NCBI RefSeq assembly: GCF_008831285.2 | Contig: NC_045145.1 | Span: forward strand, 2,644,723-2,708,722 | DNA: 64,000 nucleotides | Origin: Nymphaea colorata | Taxonomy: Eukaryota; Streptophyta; Magnoliopsida; Nymphaeales; Nymphaeaceae | Direction: 5' to 3' | Shown: in pieces, positions 48,651 to 61,782 of the stretch | Numbering within the stretch: position 1 is the first letter of the stretch | How the letters are laid out: the number at the start of each line of letters is the position of its first letter | Made by a program: the position numbers and the translations under genes | The notes under the pieces: model-generated | Told to the model about the DNA's origin: nothing | Seen by the model: only the letters and a program-made list of their open reading frames with translations | Database searches by the model: none

Positions 48651-51600
48651 TAGAAAATCCTAACCAAGAGCGCCCTAAATTCCCAAGACCTTCTTGACTA
48701 CTTCCAAAAAGCAAAATCCTAAGGCAAATTAATACAATTAATTCTACCCGGCCAGACAAACCCCGGCGCAAAACCCTTAGGACTGGTATTACAGGTGTGG
48801 AATCTCCTTTTCCCAAATTCCTAATTACGGGCAAGACCTACTACAGAAAACTACAGTGGGTTACAGGCTGTACAAACGCGAGCGATACAGAGCAACACTC
48901 ACAGTTCACTCATACAAACCATACATCCACGCAAACTACTCTAACGAACAAACCACGCCCAACAGAAAGCAAATGGGTGGTCTACTCCTTGTGATCGTGT
49001 CTCGGGCAAGAGGGCCCTCGAGGTATCACAGCGAGGAGCTAGGCCGAAGCCTTGGGCTAAAACAACAACGAAAAGAAACTAGATGGTTTCCTAAAACAGA
49101 AAGCAAAGATCACCCTCCCCGGATCTACGAGAGGGACTAAGGACTTTACCGGCCAAGGGCTAGCCTTGGCTGAGCCGAAGAAGCCACGGGGTGAAGACCG
49201 ATCCCAGGGCAATGCAGCTACGGGCCGGCGTGAAGCGCGCGGCCTGGACAGCCTCCTGCTGTCTGGTGGACGTCGGCGGGACGTGGCCGGAACAGCCGCC
49301 GGCTGTCGGGAGAAGACCTGCAGGCAAATGGCTGAGACAATCTTCTGCTGCCGAGTTGCGGGCCGACGGGGATTGCTGCCTGGACAGTCACCTACTGCCG
49401 GAGTGCCGAGAAGAAGACGACCTGCTGTCGCCTTGAGCGCCGAGAAGAAGACGACCTGTTGTTGCCTTGAGCGCCGAGAGGATGGCAACGAATTGTCGCT
49501 GAGGACGCGCGGCCGAGATGCCGCCTGTTGACGGAAGACGGGTCGATGAGGAATGCCGACCGGGGCAGCCACCTGCTGCCGGGTGCCGAGAAGAGAGGGC
49601 GACCGTCTGTCGCCGAGAGAGTGAACGAGAAGCTGCGGACAGGACGAGGGGGGCGAATGCCGACCTGCCTATTCTCCGAAGTGGCTCGGCCACGGGCATC
49701 AGCTGATGTCCGACGGCGGAGGGAGCGCGGCCGAGGTGCTGGCCGAGTGTCGCTAGCGTCGCCGGCTGAACCTGGTCCCTAGCTAAGGCTGGGGTTGGCT
49801 TGGACTGGCGGGGCTCTATTGGTAGGCCAGTCAAGTTGAGATGGCTCGGGCTGGGGTAGGCCGAGGGATAAGAGGGCTTAGGTGCGAAAGAGGGGTTAAG
49901 TCAAGTCGGTTTGGGTCAAACGGGGAGAGGGGTTGACTATCAAAGAGGTTCGGTCAAGTCTAACTGGATTAGGGTTGAACTAATTGATCCTAGTCGAGCT
50001 AATAGACTAAGTCAAGTGGACTTAGGACTAGACTCGGACCAAGTGGGCTGCCTAAGAATTAGGAGGCTAGGTGGCTCGAGTGGGTCTCTAGTGCAAGGAG
50101 ATGGTGACACGTCAACGAGATGAAGGGCCACGATGGGCTGCGGTTAAGGATAGTGGAGAGGTGGCCAAGAGTTGGACGAGTCCTAAGGGACTTGAGCTAA
50201 AAGTTAGGAAAAGGAGGGGCGCGATTGAGGGGAATGGCGCGCAAAGTGGGGGCGAGCGTGGGTGAGGTGGCAAGCCGAGAGGGCTAGGTGGAAAAGGTGG
50301 ATGACGAGCTGGAGGAGGACCTGATCGTGAGCAAGGGGATGCTGCCACGTGGACAGATGGGCGGCTGGAGTGGCCTGCGACTCAAGGTGAAGACCTAGTA
50401 AAAGGGAAGGTGGGCGAGGTGGCGTCAAGGGGTCCTAAAAGCTAGGGGGACGTTTTCTTGGACGATTTTGGAAGGAGGACACGATGGGCCAGCTGGAACT
50501 CGAGCTGGAGAAGATGGGTGACACGTGGCAAAAGCAACGGAGAGGATTGAACTTACCTGGTCCAAGCCGATCTTCAAGTGAGCACGCACCAAGAAGGAAA
50601 ACCGGTCTAGTTTGAGCTGCGACTTCCCCAAGACCAATTTGCCCTTTTTAATTCAACACAGGCTTTTACACAAACGAGGACAAGAATGTCCTAAGACGCC
50701 GGAATCTATGGAGTATGCCGGAAATTGCAGAACACGCCGGAGTACAGCCGATTGCCGGCAAGGAACCAATCTCGCAACTCAACCATCGGAATTGGCCCGA
50801 AGTTGAGTATTGCGTAGCTCTTGACTGGGCGATTCTAGCTAGCCTTTTTGCACAGGCTTTCCACGGCCAGATCTTGAGATACAGCTTGATTTTAACCTGC
50901 TGGACCGAAAGGGAAAGGGGAAGAGTCCGAAGCCTTCAAGCTTGAAGTCGGGGCTCTTACTACCGTCACAACTCACGCAATGTTGGCTAGATTAAGTCTA
51001 GCGATTACAAGGCTCCTCCGAGATGTGTAAAAGAAGTTCTACAAGGTGACTATGCCGTCAATCTCGACTCTAACCTTGGGTGTGCCAAGGGCAAAGCTAA
51101 GATGCCGACAAGCCCTTCCCTTAGATCAATCTCAGCACAACTCACGAAGAAGTACTTAAAATCAATAAACCAACCTTTTTAGCCGTCGATGTTGATTCCT
51201 AAATTGGATTCAACCTTCCCGTTAGCAATGGTGGTCTCTCAACTTCACCGTGGTCGAGAAGAATGCACCAACCTTGCTGTATTGCTGTTCGAAAGGGGAA
51301 GAAGCCGTGGACGAGGGAGGGATCACCGCCGTTTTGGAGGGAGATCCACCGCAAGCCTTCTTTGCTTGAGTATCCACTGGAATATCTCCGATGCCCGAAG
51401 CCTTCAATGGAGGAAGAAGCGTCCCAGGCCAAGGGGACGCGAGGGGATGCGAAGCACCACACTCTCACGCTAGAGATAGTCGATGATTGAACGTAGAAGA
51501 TGGAGATTCGCCTCTAGAACGAGGGAAAGAGAGACAAGCCTCACACGGAGGAGAGAGAGCACAAGCTCGCAAATGACTTCTATTACATAAAAATTCATAC

Positions 51601-52017
51601 AAACAACTAGATCCAAAACAATATATACTTTTCCTAAATGATCCATCCACAATCCGGATTAGATCTCTACCCAAATCCCAATTACAAATGGCGCCAAGCA
51701 CAAACCCGCTAGGCTAGGTCCTTATTTCGAAACTTGCTGAAAACAACCTACTTGCTGATTTAAAATGCTTATAAACAAACTCGGGCCTAGTGCCCAACGC
51801 ATAAATAAAAGGTTCAAAACCCTGAGCCTTTTGGAGCCCAGGGTGGGGACCTCGTGAGGAGACCCGCCCTCACTTCGGTTTGCTGGATGCAAGGGCTCGG
51901 TCAGGTTTGACCGAACCATTTGCCTAAGACCTTGGTCTTGGCTAGTCTCAAGGGACTCGTCAACCGGACTCACTTGGGTTAGACTCTACTAGCTCGGTGA
52001 GACCAACACTGGAACCA
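48650..52017 (-). repeat. Long LTR copy (iii), reverse
   Basis: In minus sense it starts TGGTTCC at 52017 and runs to about 48650; the exact end is uncertain. It is the most complete copy, including the 310-bp part missing from copy (i). Next to 52017 the similarity to the other copies stops sharply, which supports this as the LTR boundary. Confidence 0.72.
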
Positions 52018-52330
52018 ATTTTTCTGGAGAAGTTCTGTATGTGATCCATGCAACAAATATCTTTTGTTCTTTTGTTTTGGACTTGAAAAAGGAAAGAAGT
52101 CCATCAATCAAGGGTAAGTGTTAAACGCTGGCCTCATTTTGCTGTCATTACTGATCGTCCATCAATCAAGGGTAAGGTCTAGAAGGATATGTAGTTACTA
52201 TTGGTCCTCTTCCTAGAACTAGATCTTATTAATTTAGGTACTCATAGCTTGCATATGATCTTTTTCATCCTAGCTGCATGTGTGGCTCAGATGGAGACCC
52301 TAACTGTCATAGCTAATCTTCCTTCGTTGT
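52018..52330. other. Unassigned 313-bp segment
   Basis: Single-copy in the window. It contains a 20-base direct repeat (52099-52118 and 52157-52176) that ends in a GGTAAG donor-like word. No protein is recognised. Confidence 0.5.
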
Positions 52331-52468
52331 GTTAGTGATTTGAGAGAAAGAAAGTGAAAAGATAGAAAAAGATGTACATATACATGTACGTACTATCACA
52401 TATACACGTATATGAAAGTTTATAAAAAAAAGGATATTAATTTGAAGAAATAGAGAGATATATACATA

Positions 52469-52517
<49 letters not shown>

Positions 52518-53455
52518 AAATTTATAGGTGAAGACATTTGACTTAAAAAGAGAAATAAAAGATTATAGCAAATGAAAATAGAACACACACACACACACCT
52601 ATATATATGTGTATTCATATGTTATGAAAATTTGTAAAATAAAATGTAGAAATATTGAAAGAGAGAAGGACGAAGAAAATCATCATGTATATGTGTATAA
52701 CATGCATATATGTATGTGTCTTCATAAGATTAAACATCAAGAAATAACTTAAAACATCTGACTTTAAGTTTTATGTAGGCCGGAGAGGAACTTGGGCTCA
52801 TGCGAGAGCCTAAGCTAGGTCTCCAAATCCTCATTAAAGAGGGTTCTTTCTTTTGAAAATCTTTTGAAGAGCTTGATTTCAAATATTTTTATATATGAAC
52901 ATAAAACATAATTATTTCGTTTGTTACAAAGGAATATATTTCTTCTACCATTGGGTATGGAAGAAAATCAAACTACATAATAAGACACTCATTATGATTC
53001 TTAATTGGGTGATTAAAAAGAAAACTAGACACAAGAATGACATGAGAATGCATATTTACTTGTATATATTTGTGAGGGTTTTTCTCGAGTTGGACAAGCC
53101 CTAACCTCAAAATTAACATAAGAATAAAGAGAAGAATCTCAAACCACACCCCTCATTGTCACCGTGCATTCACATATAAATAGGAAAAATTAATCAAGTA
53201 TGCATGAATAATATCTCAAAACAAAGCAACATTCAAGAAAAGAGAGACCATGTTTTAATCATAAAATGAAATATTATCTCATCTTCTCATGCTCTCAGTG
53301 CACTCAAGAATAGCTTCTTGACTCCAAATAGGAGATTTGAGACCTATCTCATATGGCCATAGGAAGAAGAGAAGAAATAAGGAAAAGAAATGAAATGAAA
53401 TATTGGTCATGTACCTCTAATGATAATGGTTTGGAAGAGGAATTCATACTTCGGA
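52331..53455 (+). repeat. Partial copy of the solo-LTR family, forward piece
   Basis: Matches about 7910-8990 of the solo LTR in the same orientation, with its own (TA)n array (52471-52514). Homology stops at about 53455. Confidence 0.8.
52471..52514. repeat. (TA)n microsatellite
   Basis: About 44 bp of TA dinucleotides inside the partial LTR copy; the matching part of the solo LTR lacks it. Confidence 0.9.
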
Positions 53456-54589
53456 AGATCTTAAAGTAGTTGCCAGTGACTACGGATATTGCTGGAAAAG
53501 CAGTGCCTTTCATTCGATGGTCTATTTGAGATGCCGAGGAGAGACAACAACAGGGTCGGCAACGCTGCTCGGGCGCCTGACTGCTTCCTGTTTGTCATAG
53601 CCGATGGACAGCAGCAGCTACTAGAGGCTGGAGCTCTCCTCACAGAGCTTGGATTTGGATGCACTTAAACTCGTTGGAGTCGTGAGATCTTTAGGTACGT
53701 CGTGCAGTCAATGAGAGAGTGAATCAGAGATGGGTGTGGGTCGCAGGGGATGCAGAATAGGTACTGTTCCCATGGTAGTCACCGGTTTTGTTTACTGAGA
53801 CTGTCGAAGGACAGGGGCAGCTTCACTATGCAACAAATTTCTGCTCCCAGTATGGATTTGCACAATCTATGGCTCATATGCCAGGAAGACGGAGAGACCA
53901 CTCTTGCAAATATCCAGCGAAGGGATCCGGAGATACGGCCCATTGAACAGAGGTATGTTCTGCTTTAGCAGGGCATCAGTCTCAAAAATAGGCAGTCGTA
54001 AAACGTGCTGTTTCGGTCGACTCCGGCCACTTCTCTGATCGAGCTTCGGTGTGTTGGTACCAGAACACATTGGCGAAGCAGTCAATACAATATCTCAGTG
54101 ATTGGTTGTCAGAGGTGACATCGCCACCCAGAAGAACAGTCACTGGAGGTGGAACTCTCTGCCTCGTGCGAACAGGGGAAGGATTATGCAAGAAGCATAC
54201 CGGCGGCAGGAGTTCTGATGATTCCGGCCGGTAGGAGTCACAGCACCGGTCGAGCTTGGGCTTGTCAGAACTGTAGAAAATCGAGGAACCGGCCTCAGCA
54301 CTTGGAGTTTGAATGACCACCAGAGTAAAGAACGATGGAAGAATAAACAGATCTGCCGAAAGTCACTTGCGTGAGAAACAAAGAGCTTGTTTCAAGCTTA
54401 AATGCAGGGCCGATTCATATTCGAATCGACCAAGGATTACTCAAAGGGAACCATGGGACGATGGTGATGTTGTCTGGTCCGTCGCTTGCCTTAGAAAGCC
54501 TAGAGCAAATGCCGGTAATCAGTGAACTGGTGACGCCAGTCGATGAAGAGGCTAGAAGGGGTGTGAAGTGATCGGAGTCGCTATGGTTT
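53456..54589. other. Unassigned segment between two LTR pieces
   Basis: About 1.1 kb of higher GC. The longest frame (53982-54320, minus, 112 codons) has no recognised domain. It may be leader or internal sequence of a retroelement, but this is a guess from its position only. Confidence 0.4.
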
Positions 54590-55328
54590 TAATTTCTTAT
54601 TTGCCAACTTTATCAAAATGTAAACTCAAGTAATAACCCAATATTGAAATCATGCTTGGTGGTCTATCTCATTCCATTTTCAAAACACTTTTCCCTTTTT
54701 ACAATAATCTTTATGACAATCTTATAAATAAAAAATCTTATATGTATGTGGTGGTAGGAATGTTTTTAGATGAATGTCATGGTATGAATGAATGATATCA
54801 TTCTAATCATGTAAGATCAATGCATCTATACATTCACATTCACTTAACATCTCAAATGATCACAAGCACATCTCTAAAAGAATTTAAGCAAAATGAGATG
54901 GAACTCAAATTAGGTAGTAACCGAATTAGAGCAAAATGTTAAATCTACTTAAAGTCTTAAGAGAATACCAAAATGAGTTCTAAAAGTGATCTTCAAAGGT
55001 TTTCAAAGTTTTTCCAACTCAAGATTTCCCAAATCAAAATGTTTTACACTCTCAAATGATTCTTCAAAACTTTCTCAAAATCTTGAAACATTTAATCTTC
55101 AACATTTTTTCGAACACTACACCACATTTAGAATCAAAATGATGTTCAAGGCAAAACAAAATGCTTCAATAATAAAGATATCCCTTTGATTGATTACCCC
55201 GGTAAAAGCACCAGAAATGGTCAATCCTCGTACCAATGGGCAAGTCCCTTTTCGTCTTATTTAAAACAAAACCTCATTTTTCTGGAGCACTCCAAAAACA
55301 AACCAAAAGATTTTTGCGGATGCGAACA
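54590..55328 (-). repeat. Partial copy of the solo-LTR family, inverted piece
   Basis: The reverse complement matches about 7148-7860 and reaches the LTR tip (TGTTCGCATCC on the minus strand at 55328). The two halves of the LTR therefore lie in opposite orientation around 53456-54589. Confidence 0.82.
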
Positions 55329-55740
55329 CGAGGTCACGATCCTAAGAATAATTTTTTTCTCATTGTTTCTAATGTGTTATTTGTTTAGGCATTCATGTTG
55401 CTTACATTTGTAAGTGACCAATATCTTACAAATTTAGAAAGCACGTTAAAATTGTTAAACAGTATGCTGCATGTGTAAACATGCACACACTACTATGTGC
55501 AATATTTGTTGATTAGTATATTTAATGTAAAACTAAATTTCTTTTATGCTAAGATATGTTTTAGGGTATTGAACTCTTCATGACCTCCCTCAACTTAATA
55601 ATTTGTTTCATGAATTAGCAGAGGAGGGCAGCTATGAGGTTTCAATGGTCATTGTAGGTGGGAAGGCATGAAAGCGGAAAAGGATGAAGGAGCTGAAGCT
55701 AGAGCTAATGTCATGATGAAATTATAATTTTTTTGTATAG
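55329..55740. other. AT-rich spacer
   Basis: No gene. The right part may belong to the CACTA-like element that follows. Confidence 0.4.
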
Positions 55741-55830
55741 TTTGTTTAATTGTAATGATTTTTTAATCATGTAAACATTTTATTGTCAATTATCAATTTC
55801 ATCATTTTTATTTAATGACTCTCTCTCTTC

Positions 55831-55873
<43 letters not shown>

Positions 55874-56190
55874 ACTCTTAGGAACTGTTGGAGATATCGT
55901 TCCTAAAAGTTATATATGAGTTATTAGGAATGGTCAGGGTGACTGTTCCTATACATAGGTTCAAATGTAATTTTGATTGCAGCATTTGGGAACACATATT
56001 ATGGACTGTTTCTAATAAGTCATTATTAGGAATGGCTGTGACTGTTCCTAAAAGTACTTAGCAACACCGCTTTTGGGAATGTCATAGGAACGATCCTACA
56101 GCCATCCTAATTACTTTTCGGAATGACTGTTCATACATTTAGGAATGAAAGGCGTCCATTCCTGAAAGTATATTTTGTTGTTGTGAGTTC
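55741..56190. mobile_element. CACTA-like transposon end
   Basis: Matches about 17925-18432 (same orientation). It has a (GT)n array (55841-55872), then repeated TTAGGAACNG / GTTCCTAAAAG motifs, and ends TTTGTTGTTGTG, whose complement CACAACAACAAA resembles a CACTA terminus. Only one end is seen and no transposase, so the class is inferred. Confidence 0.55.
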
Positions 56191-57440
56191 ACTTTGGAAG
56201 AAAAAACTATGTTCTTTCACATTGACTATGTTCATTCAATGCAAATGAACCAAGGATTAAGCATGGGAATTGCACGAAGTGGTTCAAATCTTGCTCAGCC
56301 CTGCCCCCAAGCCTAAAGGATCTGGCCTCAGTTCAGCTTCTCAAGCTTGAGAATTGATTGGTCAGTTTACTCAAACTTGTTCGCTATCTATTTGCATTTA
56401 TACATTTTGATCAGGAGGTTTTGCAAAAGAGTGTTCTGCAACACCAATCATGGCAGAAAATTTTCCTTGACAGACGTATATAACATCCCAAAACGCTCAT
56501 CTGGCTACCAAAGGGCTTTCGTCTACCATCCTGACATCCTATAAAATCTCTTGAATCTCAAAATATGGATATGATTACTGCAATAATACATGATGTTTGA
56601 CCAGAAAGATATGGAGTACGGCAATCTCATCTGTGCTGGTTTGGAACTAGAAGGAATGGAAGCAATAGGCATTGTCATGACTGCGCTTAATTAGATTGCA
56701 ACATTGCAGAACTATATTACATCGATTGAGAGGCAGAACCATTTCCAAGGATTACTGAATATGAATGAAGTGAAACCTACAACCATGATGATTAGCAACA
56801 CTTTTTTCTTTTAACTTAAAGCAAGAATGGTTTGTTTGCTTCAGGTTGTTTGATTTGTAAGAACGCCAATTAGCCATGGAGAGACCTTGTTAGGCTGTTG
56901 GCTATCAGAAGCCCTACAACACAATAAAAAAGATAGAAACTAGAAAGAGAAATTTCAAGGGGAAGGCCCACAAGTAAAATTTTCAGATTCCTAATATTTT
57001 TATTTTAAATTAAAATGCAAATGATTTGCTTTCTTTAAGTGATTGATCAAAAAAGCATCAGTCAGTAGGAGAAACCTTCTTGGTAGGTTGTTGCCTACCA
57101 AAAGTTCCTATAGCACTATGAAACACAAACCAGGTAGAAAAAGCAATTTCTAGTGAAAGGCCTCAAGCTGTTGTGCCACTAGCCTTCAAGGACACAACTG
57201 CTTCTTCTAAAAGCCTAAAGGGGCATGGAACATCATGGAACAAATTCTTATGAAAATGCTGGGAAACTAAAGATCTGAGCACAAGATCACATGTTATGAA
57301 AGATGTATAAAATGAACAATTGACCATTTATGCAAGGGACTCCCCTTTGCAAGAGAAGTTCCAGGAAACAAATCAAAATTCATATATGCATGCACTGAGA
57401 GGAAAAATCACGTACAGACAAATGAAGATGACCATAATGT
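56191..57440. other. Intergenic DNA without recognised features
   Basis: AT-rich, with short frames only. I see nothing that supports a gene. Confidence 0.5.
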
Positions 57441-57932
57441 GTATTACTTAAATAAATGTGGAATAACAACAATGCTTATTCACTAGATGCCTAGGACACC
57501 ATTAGCATCTCTTCCTTATCCTAGATGCACCCTTGCTTGATGCCAAGAGGGTGCCCAATGGTAGCATGTGCTAATACTAATCGGTAATCTATTGTTTTAT
57601 ATTTAGTACACAAAACCTTAACCCAAAAAATGAAGGGATATGTAAAGTCTTTTAAAGAGACACCTCCTGCAGTAAAAGCTTGCAACTTTATGCATCTTTG
57701 GAATTTACAGAAAGGTATGACATTTCATTTTGCAAGGTATAGCTATTCAAATGTTTTTGTAGGCTATATATAAAGACCCAATTCTCTTTGTAAAATCTAA
57801 TCTCATTCTCTTCAATATAGTTTTTAGTGCATTTGTGTGTAAATCTAAAAAAAAAATCACCTACCCTTTTTCATACTTTTTATTGGATATTTTAATTTTC
57901 TACTACATTAATTAGGATGATAAAACTAAACA
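57441..57932 (+). repeat. Decayed Copia LTR
   Basis: Identified from its 3' neighbour: a primer-binding-like TGGTATCAAAGC at 57935-57946 (one change from the tRNA-Met complement). It also has a TATA-like CTATATATAAAG (about 57763). It ends AAACTAAACA. The left boundary is uncertain. Confidence 0.5.
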
Positions 57933-57934
57933 AG

Positions 57935-58260
57935 TGGTATCAAAGCAAAGTTGAAAAGGACTGCATTGGTAGTGATGGTGAATGTGAATAACTCAAATTG
58001 TCAATCTTTCTCAACTTTAATGGTGCAGGCTAAGACTGTTGGTGTACATATCAAATTGAAGACACAGTTTACCTCATGAGAACTTTAGGAGATCAATGAA
58101 AGAAATTATAAAAAATAAGGAGATGATAGAATTCTTGCATTATAGATATTAAAAAAATCAAGGACAACAAGATGAATGACACAAAGGCACTTCTAGGTAT
58201 GTAGCTTGGGGTAAGCCATGCTATCTTTCCTTGAAACATAAACACAATTGAATATCAACG
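57935..58260 (+). pseudogene. Decayed Copia gag fragment
   Basis: Follows the primer-binding site. Broken frames read like the N-terminal gag region of Copia elements (YQIEDTVYLM; DTKALLGM then LGVSHAIFP), with several stops. The rest of the element is not seen. Confidence 0.5.
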
Positions 58261-59123
58261 AATACATGGCCTATATATGGGATAAACAAAGCCAACATGA
58301 TGGATTACATAAACTAATGTTACTATTGTGTGAACAAGAAAATTTGAGGAGCCAAGGATTGATCATAAAGACAAATTATATCATAATCATTTTATGTTCC
58401 ATATAATCTTTAATATTAGTATCTAATATTACTTAGCTTGCTCACTTTGGTGATAGGTTTAATGATTCATTCAGTGGCACTTGTCCCCTACAATTTGGCA
58501 CTACTTGTGATTGGTTAGTAGCTTCATTGTTCATATTGGTGATGAAAATAAAGCTTCTAGTGCAAGAACCAAAACTCCACTTTCCTTCTCCATGGATTTC
58601 TTTATCACTAGAGTCGGTTTCATAAGAATAACCACACATCATGAAACCTACCAATAAACAAATTGTAAGTAACATCAGAATTCCATACATATGGCGAAAG
58701 AAAGTATATATTCCTTCAACAAAAAAACACTCTTGCATTTGCATAGATGTGTATGGCAGACATTAAAACTGGCATAGCACAAATGAGCCAAGTAATACAT
58801 ATTGCAAGGAAAGAAGCACATCTTAATAGAAAGAATTCTTCTTCTTTAACTAATGGACACTAGATGATTTGCCACTAAGAATATTTCTTTTATTATCAAA
58901 TTACTTATTGGAGTTCTGAAACAATACCTTAAATTTCTAATCACTTACAAGCACATAGGATCAACATATTTTCTAAATCAACCAATCATTTAGCATCACT
59001 GCAAATTATTCTTACATTGCTATAGGTGGTGCACATTAGTATGCCCAAACCAACTTTTCCTTTGGAACATAGTATCTTAGCACAATCCTTATACTGAAAA
59101 ATTGAAAACTTCAAATCTGGTAC
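58261..59123. other. Unassigned segment left of duplication copy 2
   Basis: AT-rich. A 100-codon minus-strand frame (58442-58744) has one hydrophobic stretch but no recognised domain and is probably not a gene. Confidence 0.4.
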
Positions 59124-60368
59124 ATTTTAAATGTACATGCCCAGGTCATTGTTCTTCTGCCAGGTGCAGACAATTCGACCAGCTTTCCTTTCAAGAAGAT
59201 AGGATTTATTGAGTATAATGTATTTATAACAATTTTAGACTGTTTATTATGAAATTTTACAAGAGCTTGTATGTGCTTCATGGTCAAGCAATCTAACTTT
59301 TCTCTCGGAAACATTTAATGTTGTAAGAGATATAGAACCCTCATTGAATTACAGTCTTCTTTAAGCAAGTTAACAGTATGGATATGATGGATTAATTGTT
59401 CTGTCATACAAAATATGTTAGGGCCAAGAGTTTGTTTCCTAAAGCTAAACATAAGTTATGCTATACATGGATCGGATGAAAATCATGTTAAAGCATGACT
59501 GGATTTCCCTCGAACATAAATTATGAGACTGATCTCTCTTTCTCTCTCTTTTCACATACACACTGTGTGTATGTATATATGACAGCTTCCTAAAGGTAAA
59601 ACATAGATTGAATTAGCTCAGCCAAAATACTGAGTAGTTGTTCCTATACATGACAGCTTTTGAACTGCCAATAGTGTCAACAAACCATCTCTAAGTCGGA
59701 TCATTTTTTATTGGAAAAAAGTGACTGCCGTTCGTTGATGGGCTTTTTGTGTTGTGTTTAATAAGAAACACAAACTTGGATTAGTTAATTTTAATATTTA
59801 TGTATGTCTCTGAAGAAGTGAACGCATTATAGTTGTTCATTTTGCAAAACGGATCAACTTCCTGGTGAAGTAAGCAAGTGTTTTGGCTGACCTAATTTGA
59901 TCTATGTTTTACCTTTAGGAAAATAAGCATTGATGAATCAATTACAGGCTTAAATTTGAGAAAAAGTTTAATTGCGCTCACCTGGAAATGGCAGAACTAA
60001 AATGCGTTAGGCCAAGAATAGCCAGTTGAACTCAATTAGTGGTCTTTCTGTTGCAGTTTGATTACCAGCTTGGTAACCTTGCCTTTCCCCATGACCGATG
60101 GCAAATTTGACAATTTGCGTGATTGCGTCTATTGGGATGTGTAAATGAAATAATCTTCAACTATGGAAAGTAACTTTTGGAACAACCACACGCCCCTTTT
60201 CGAAACATTCTCCACTTTTTTTTTTGTGATCTACTTTTTAGATGTAGTTATTAATCCTATCCAAGAGATGAGCATATATAGATAGATAGATGAAGCCATG
60301 CAGACAAGGGATTAATGTCTTTTCCTCATTGCTCACGAGATGAATTTCTTTTCCTCGTGCCACACTAG

Positions 60369-60942
60369 GTCTTTACCGATATAAAATTGGGGACGTACTA
60401 AGAGTTGCCAAATTCTACAACAAAGCTCCCCAATTCCACATTGTTGGTCGGAAAAATGTTTGGCATTGATACGGACAAGACGGAAGAGACAGAGTTACAG
60501 AAGGCTATAGCGGCAGCTGAACTTGCTCACCCTAGGCCACATAATGCAAGAGTTCTCGACTACACTTGCTATACCGATGTTAAGACGATTCCAGGGCATT
60601 ATGTTATTTACTGTGAACTTTCTCCAATCGATGACAGTGAGAACTCTTCATTCTCACGGGTAATCGACCAATGCTGTCTCACTATCGAACAGTCACTAAA
60701 TTCTGTTTACAGATCTCTGCATGCCTACTACACAATACAATACGGGTAATAGACCATTGGAGATCAAGCTTGTGAAAGGTGGCGCATTCCTTGAAGTAAT
60801 GGACCATGCTATAGCTAGAGGTGCTTCTGCTGCACAATACAAGCCTCATAAGTGTGTCAAATCTACTTGGATTCTGGAGATATTGGAGGCGAGGGTTGTG
60901 TCAACTCATTTTAGTCCAGGTGTTCCAAGTTGGTCGCCATGA
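60369..60942 (+). pseudogene. GH3 exon 4, copy 2, frameshifted
   Basis: The last exon of a group II-type GH3 enzyme. The acceptor CACTAG|GT at 60368/60369 has the phase needed to follow exon 3 of the upstream gene. It begins [13 protein letters not shown] (the third nucleotide-binding motif), then FYNKAPQF and GRKNV. At about 60461 five bases appear to be missing relative to the family, which shifts the frame to [12 protein letters not shown] ... TIPGHYVIYCEL ... SLNSVYR. At about 60735-60755 an insertion with a TAA shifts it again to [11 protein letters not shown] ... FSPGVPSWSP, stop 60940-60942. Exons 1-3 have no counterpart upstream of it, so this is a 3' fragment only. Confidence 0.92.
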
Positions 60943-61782
60943 CCACAGCAGAAAATGGCTTCAATAGGATAAGCTCAAGTTCCTGGGAGGAGATCTACGT
61001 GCATTATACTTTGTGGTGCTTGTATCAATAAATGAACATGGACATCTTCCCTTCTTAGCCGCGCACATATATGCACATATAAGAAAACATTCAAAATACT
61101 GACCACCAAAATGGTAGCCACGTCCGTTCAGTGACAGACCATGCGCAGCTTCATATTTAAAGGTATAACGAGAAAATGAATGAAAAATGTTCAATCTCGT
61201 TAGGGACTACTTCAATGATGGTTAGGCAGAACCCTTTAGCTCTTTTTATTTTTTATTTTGTGTATTTTAAAATTTACAATTCATTTCATAGAAATATACA
61301 TAAATATAAATATAATTTAATTTCAATGAAAAGGAGCAGCATTAAATGCTTTGGTGACACAAATTCATAGTTAACATTTTCTTATTATTTACATAAAGCC
61401 ATTAGTTTATTGTTTTGATTTAAAGAAAATATTTATAATAGTTATTTTTTCCAAAATTCATTTTAATAAAACCTCAACATGCTAAATTTCATCGTCACTT
61501 TAAGATTTTTTTTTTAGAACATTGGTTGTATAAACATAAAAAAATATATCTGCATATAATAAAAAGAATAAAAAGTACAATTACCTTTCTTATGACATTA
61601 TTAACTTGTTTGAACTATATGCCTGTGCTCTTTAAAATAAAATTTCTGTTCCATCACTACCGCCCACTGCTACCACGTCGATCACCCATCTTTCTTTGGC
61701 AAAGATGAGTCCCACCTATAGCGCTCTAGTGAGATGACAAATAACAAATACACACATACACGTGGGTTTAACCGATTTTCAC
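60943..61782 (+). other. GH3 3' flank in copy 2
   Basis: Non-coding, matching 33629-34561. It ends with the left copy of the MITE target duplication (61775-61782). Confidence 0.7.

Noticed and set aside
43472-50945. Many overlapping GC-rich open frames of 60-170 codons on both strands
   Set aside because: They recur with frame changes in all three LTR copies, lack any recognised domain, and are open on both strands because of base composition.
60405-60749. ATG at 60405 as a start codon
   Set aside because: GH3 similarity begins upstream at 60369 in another frame, so this ATG is just inside a frameshifted exon.
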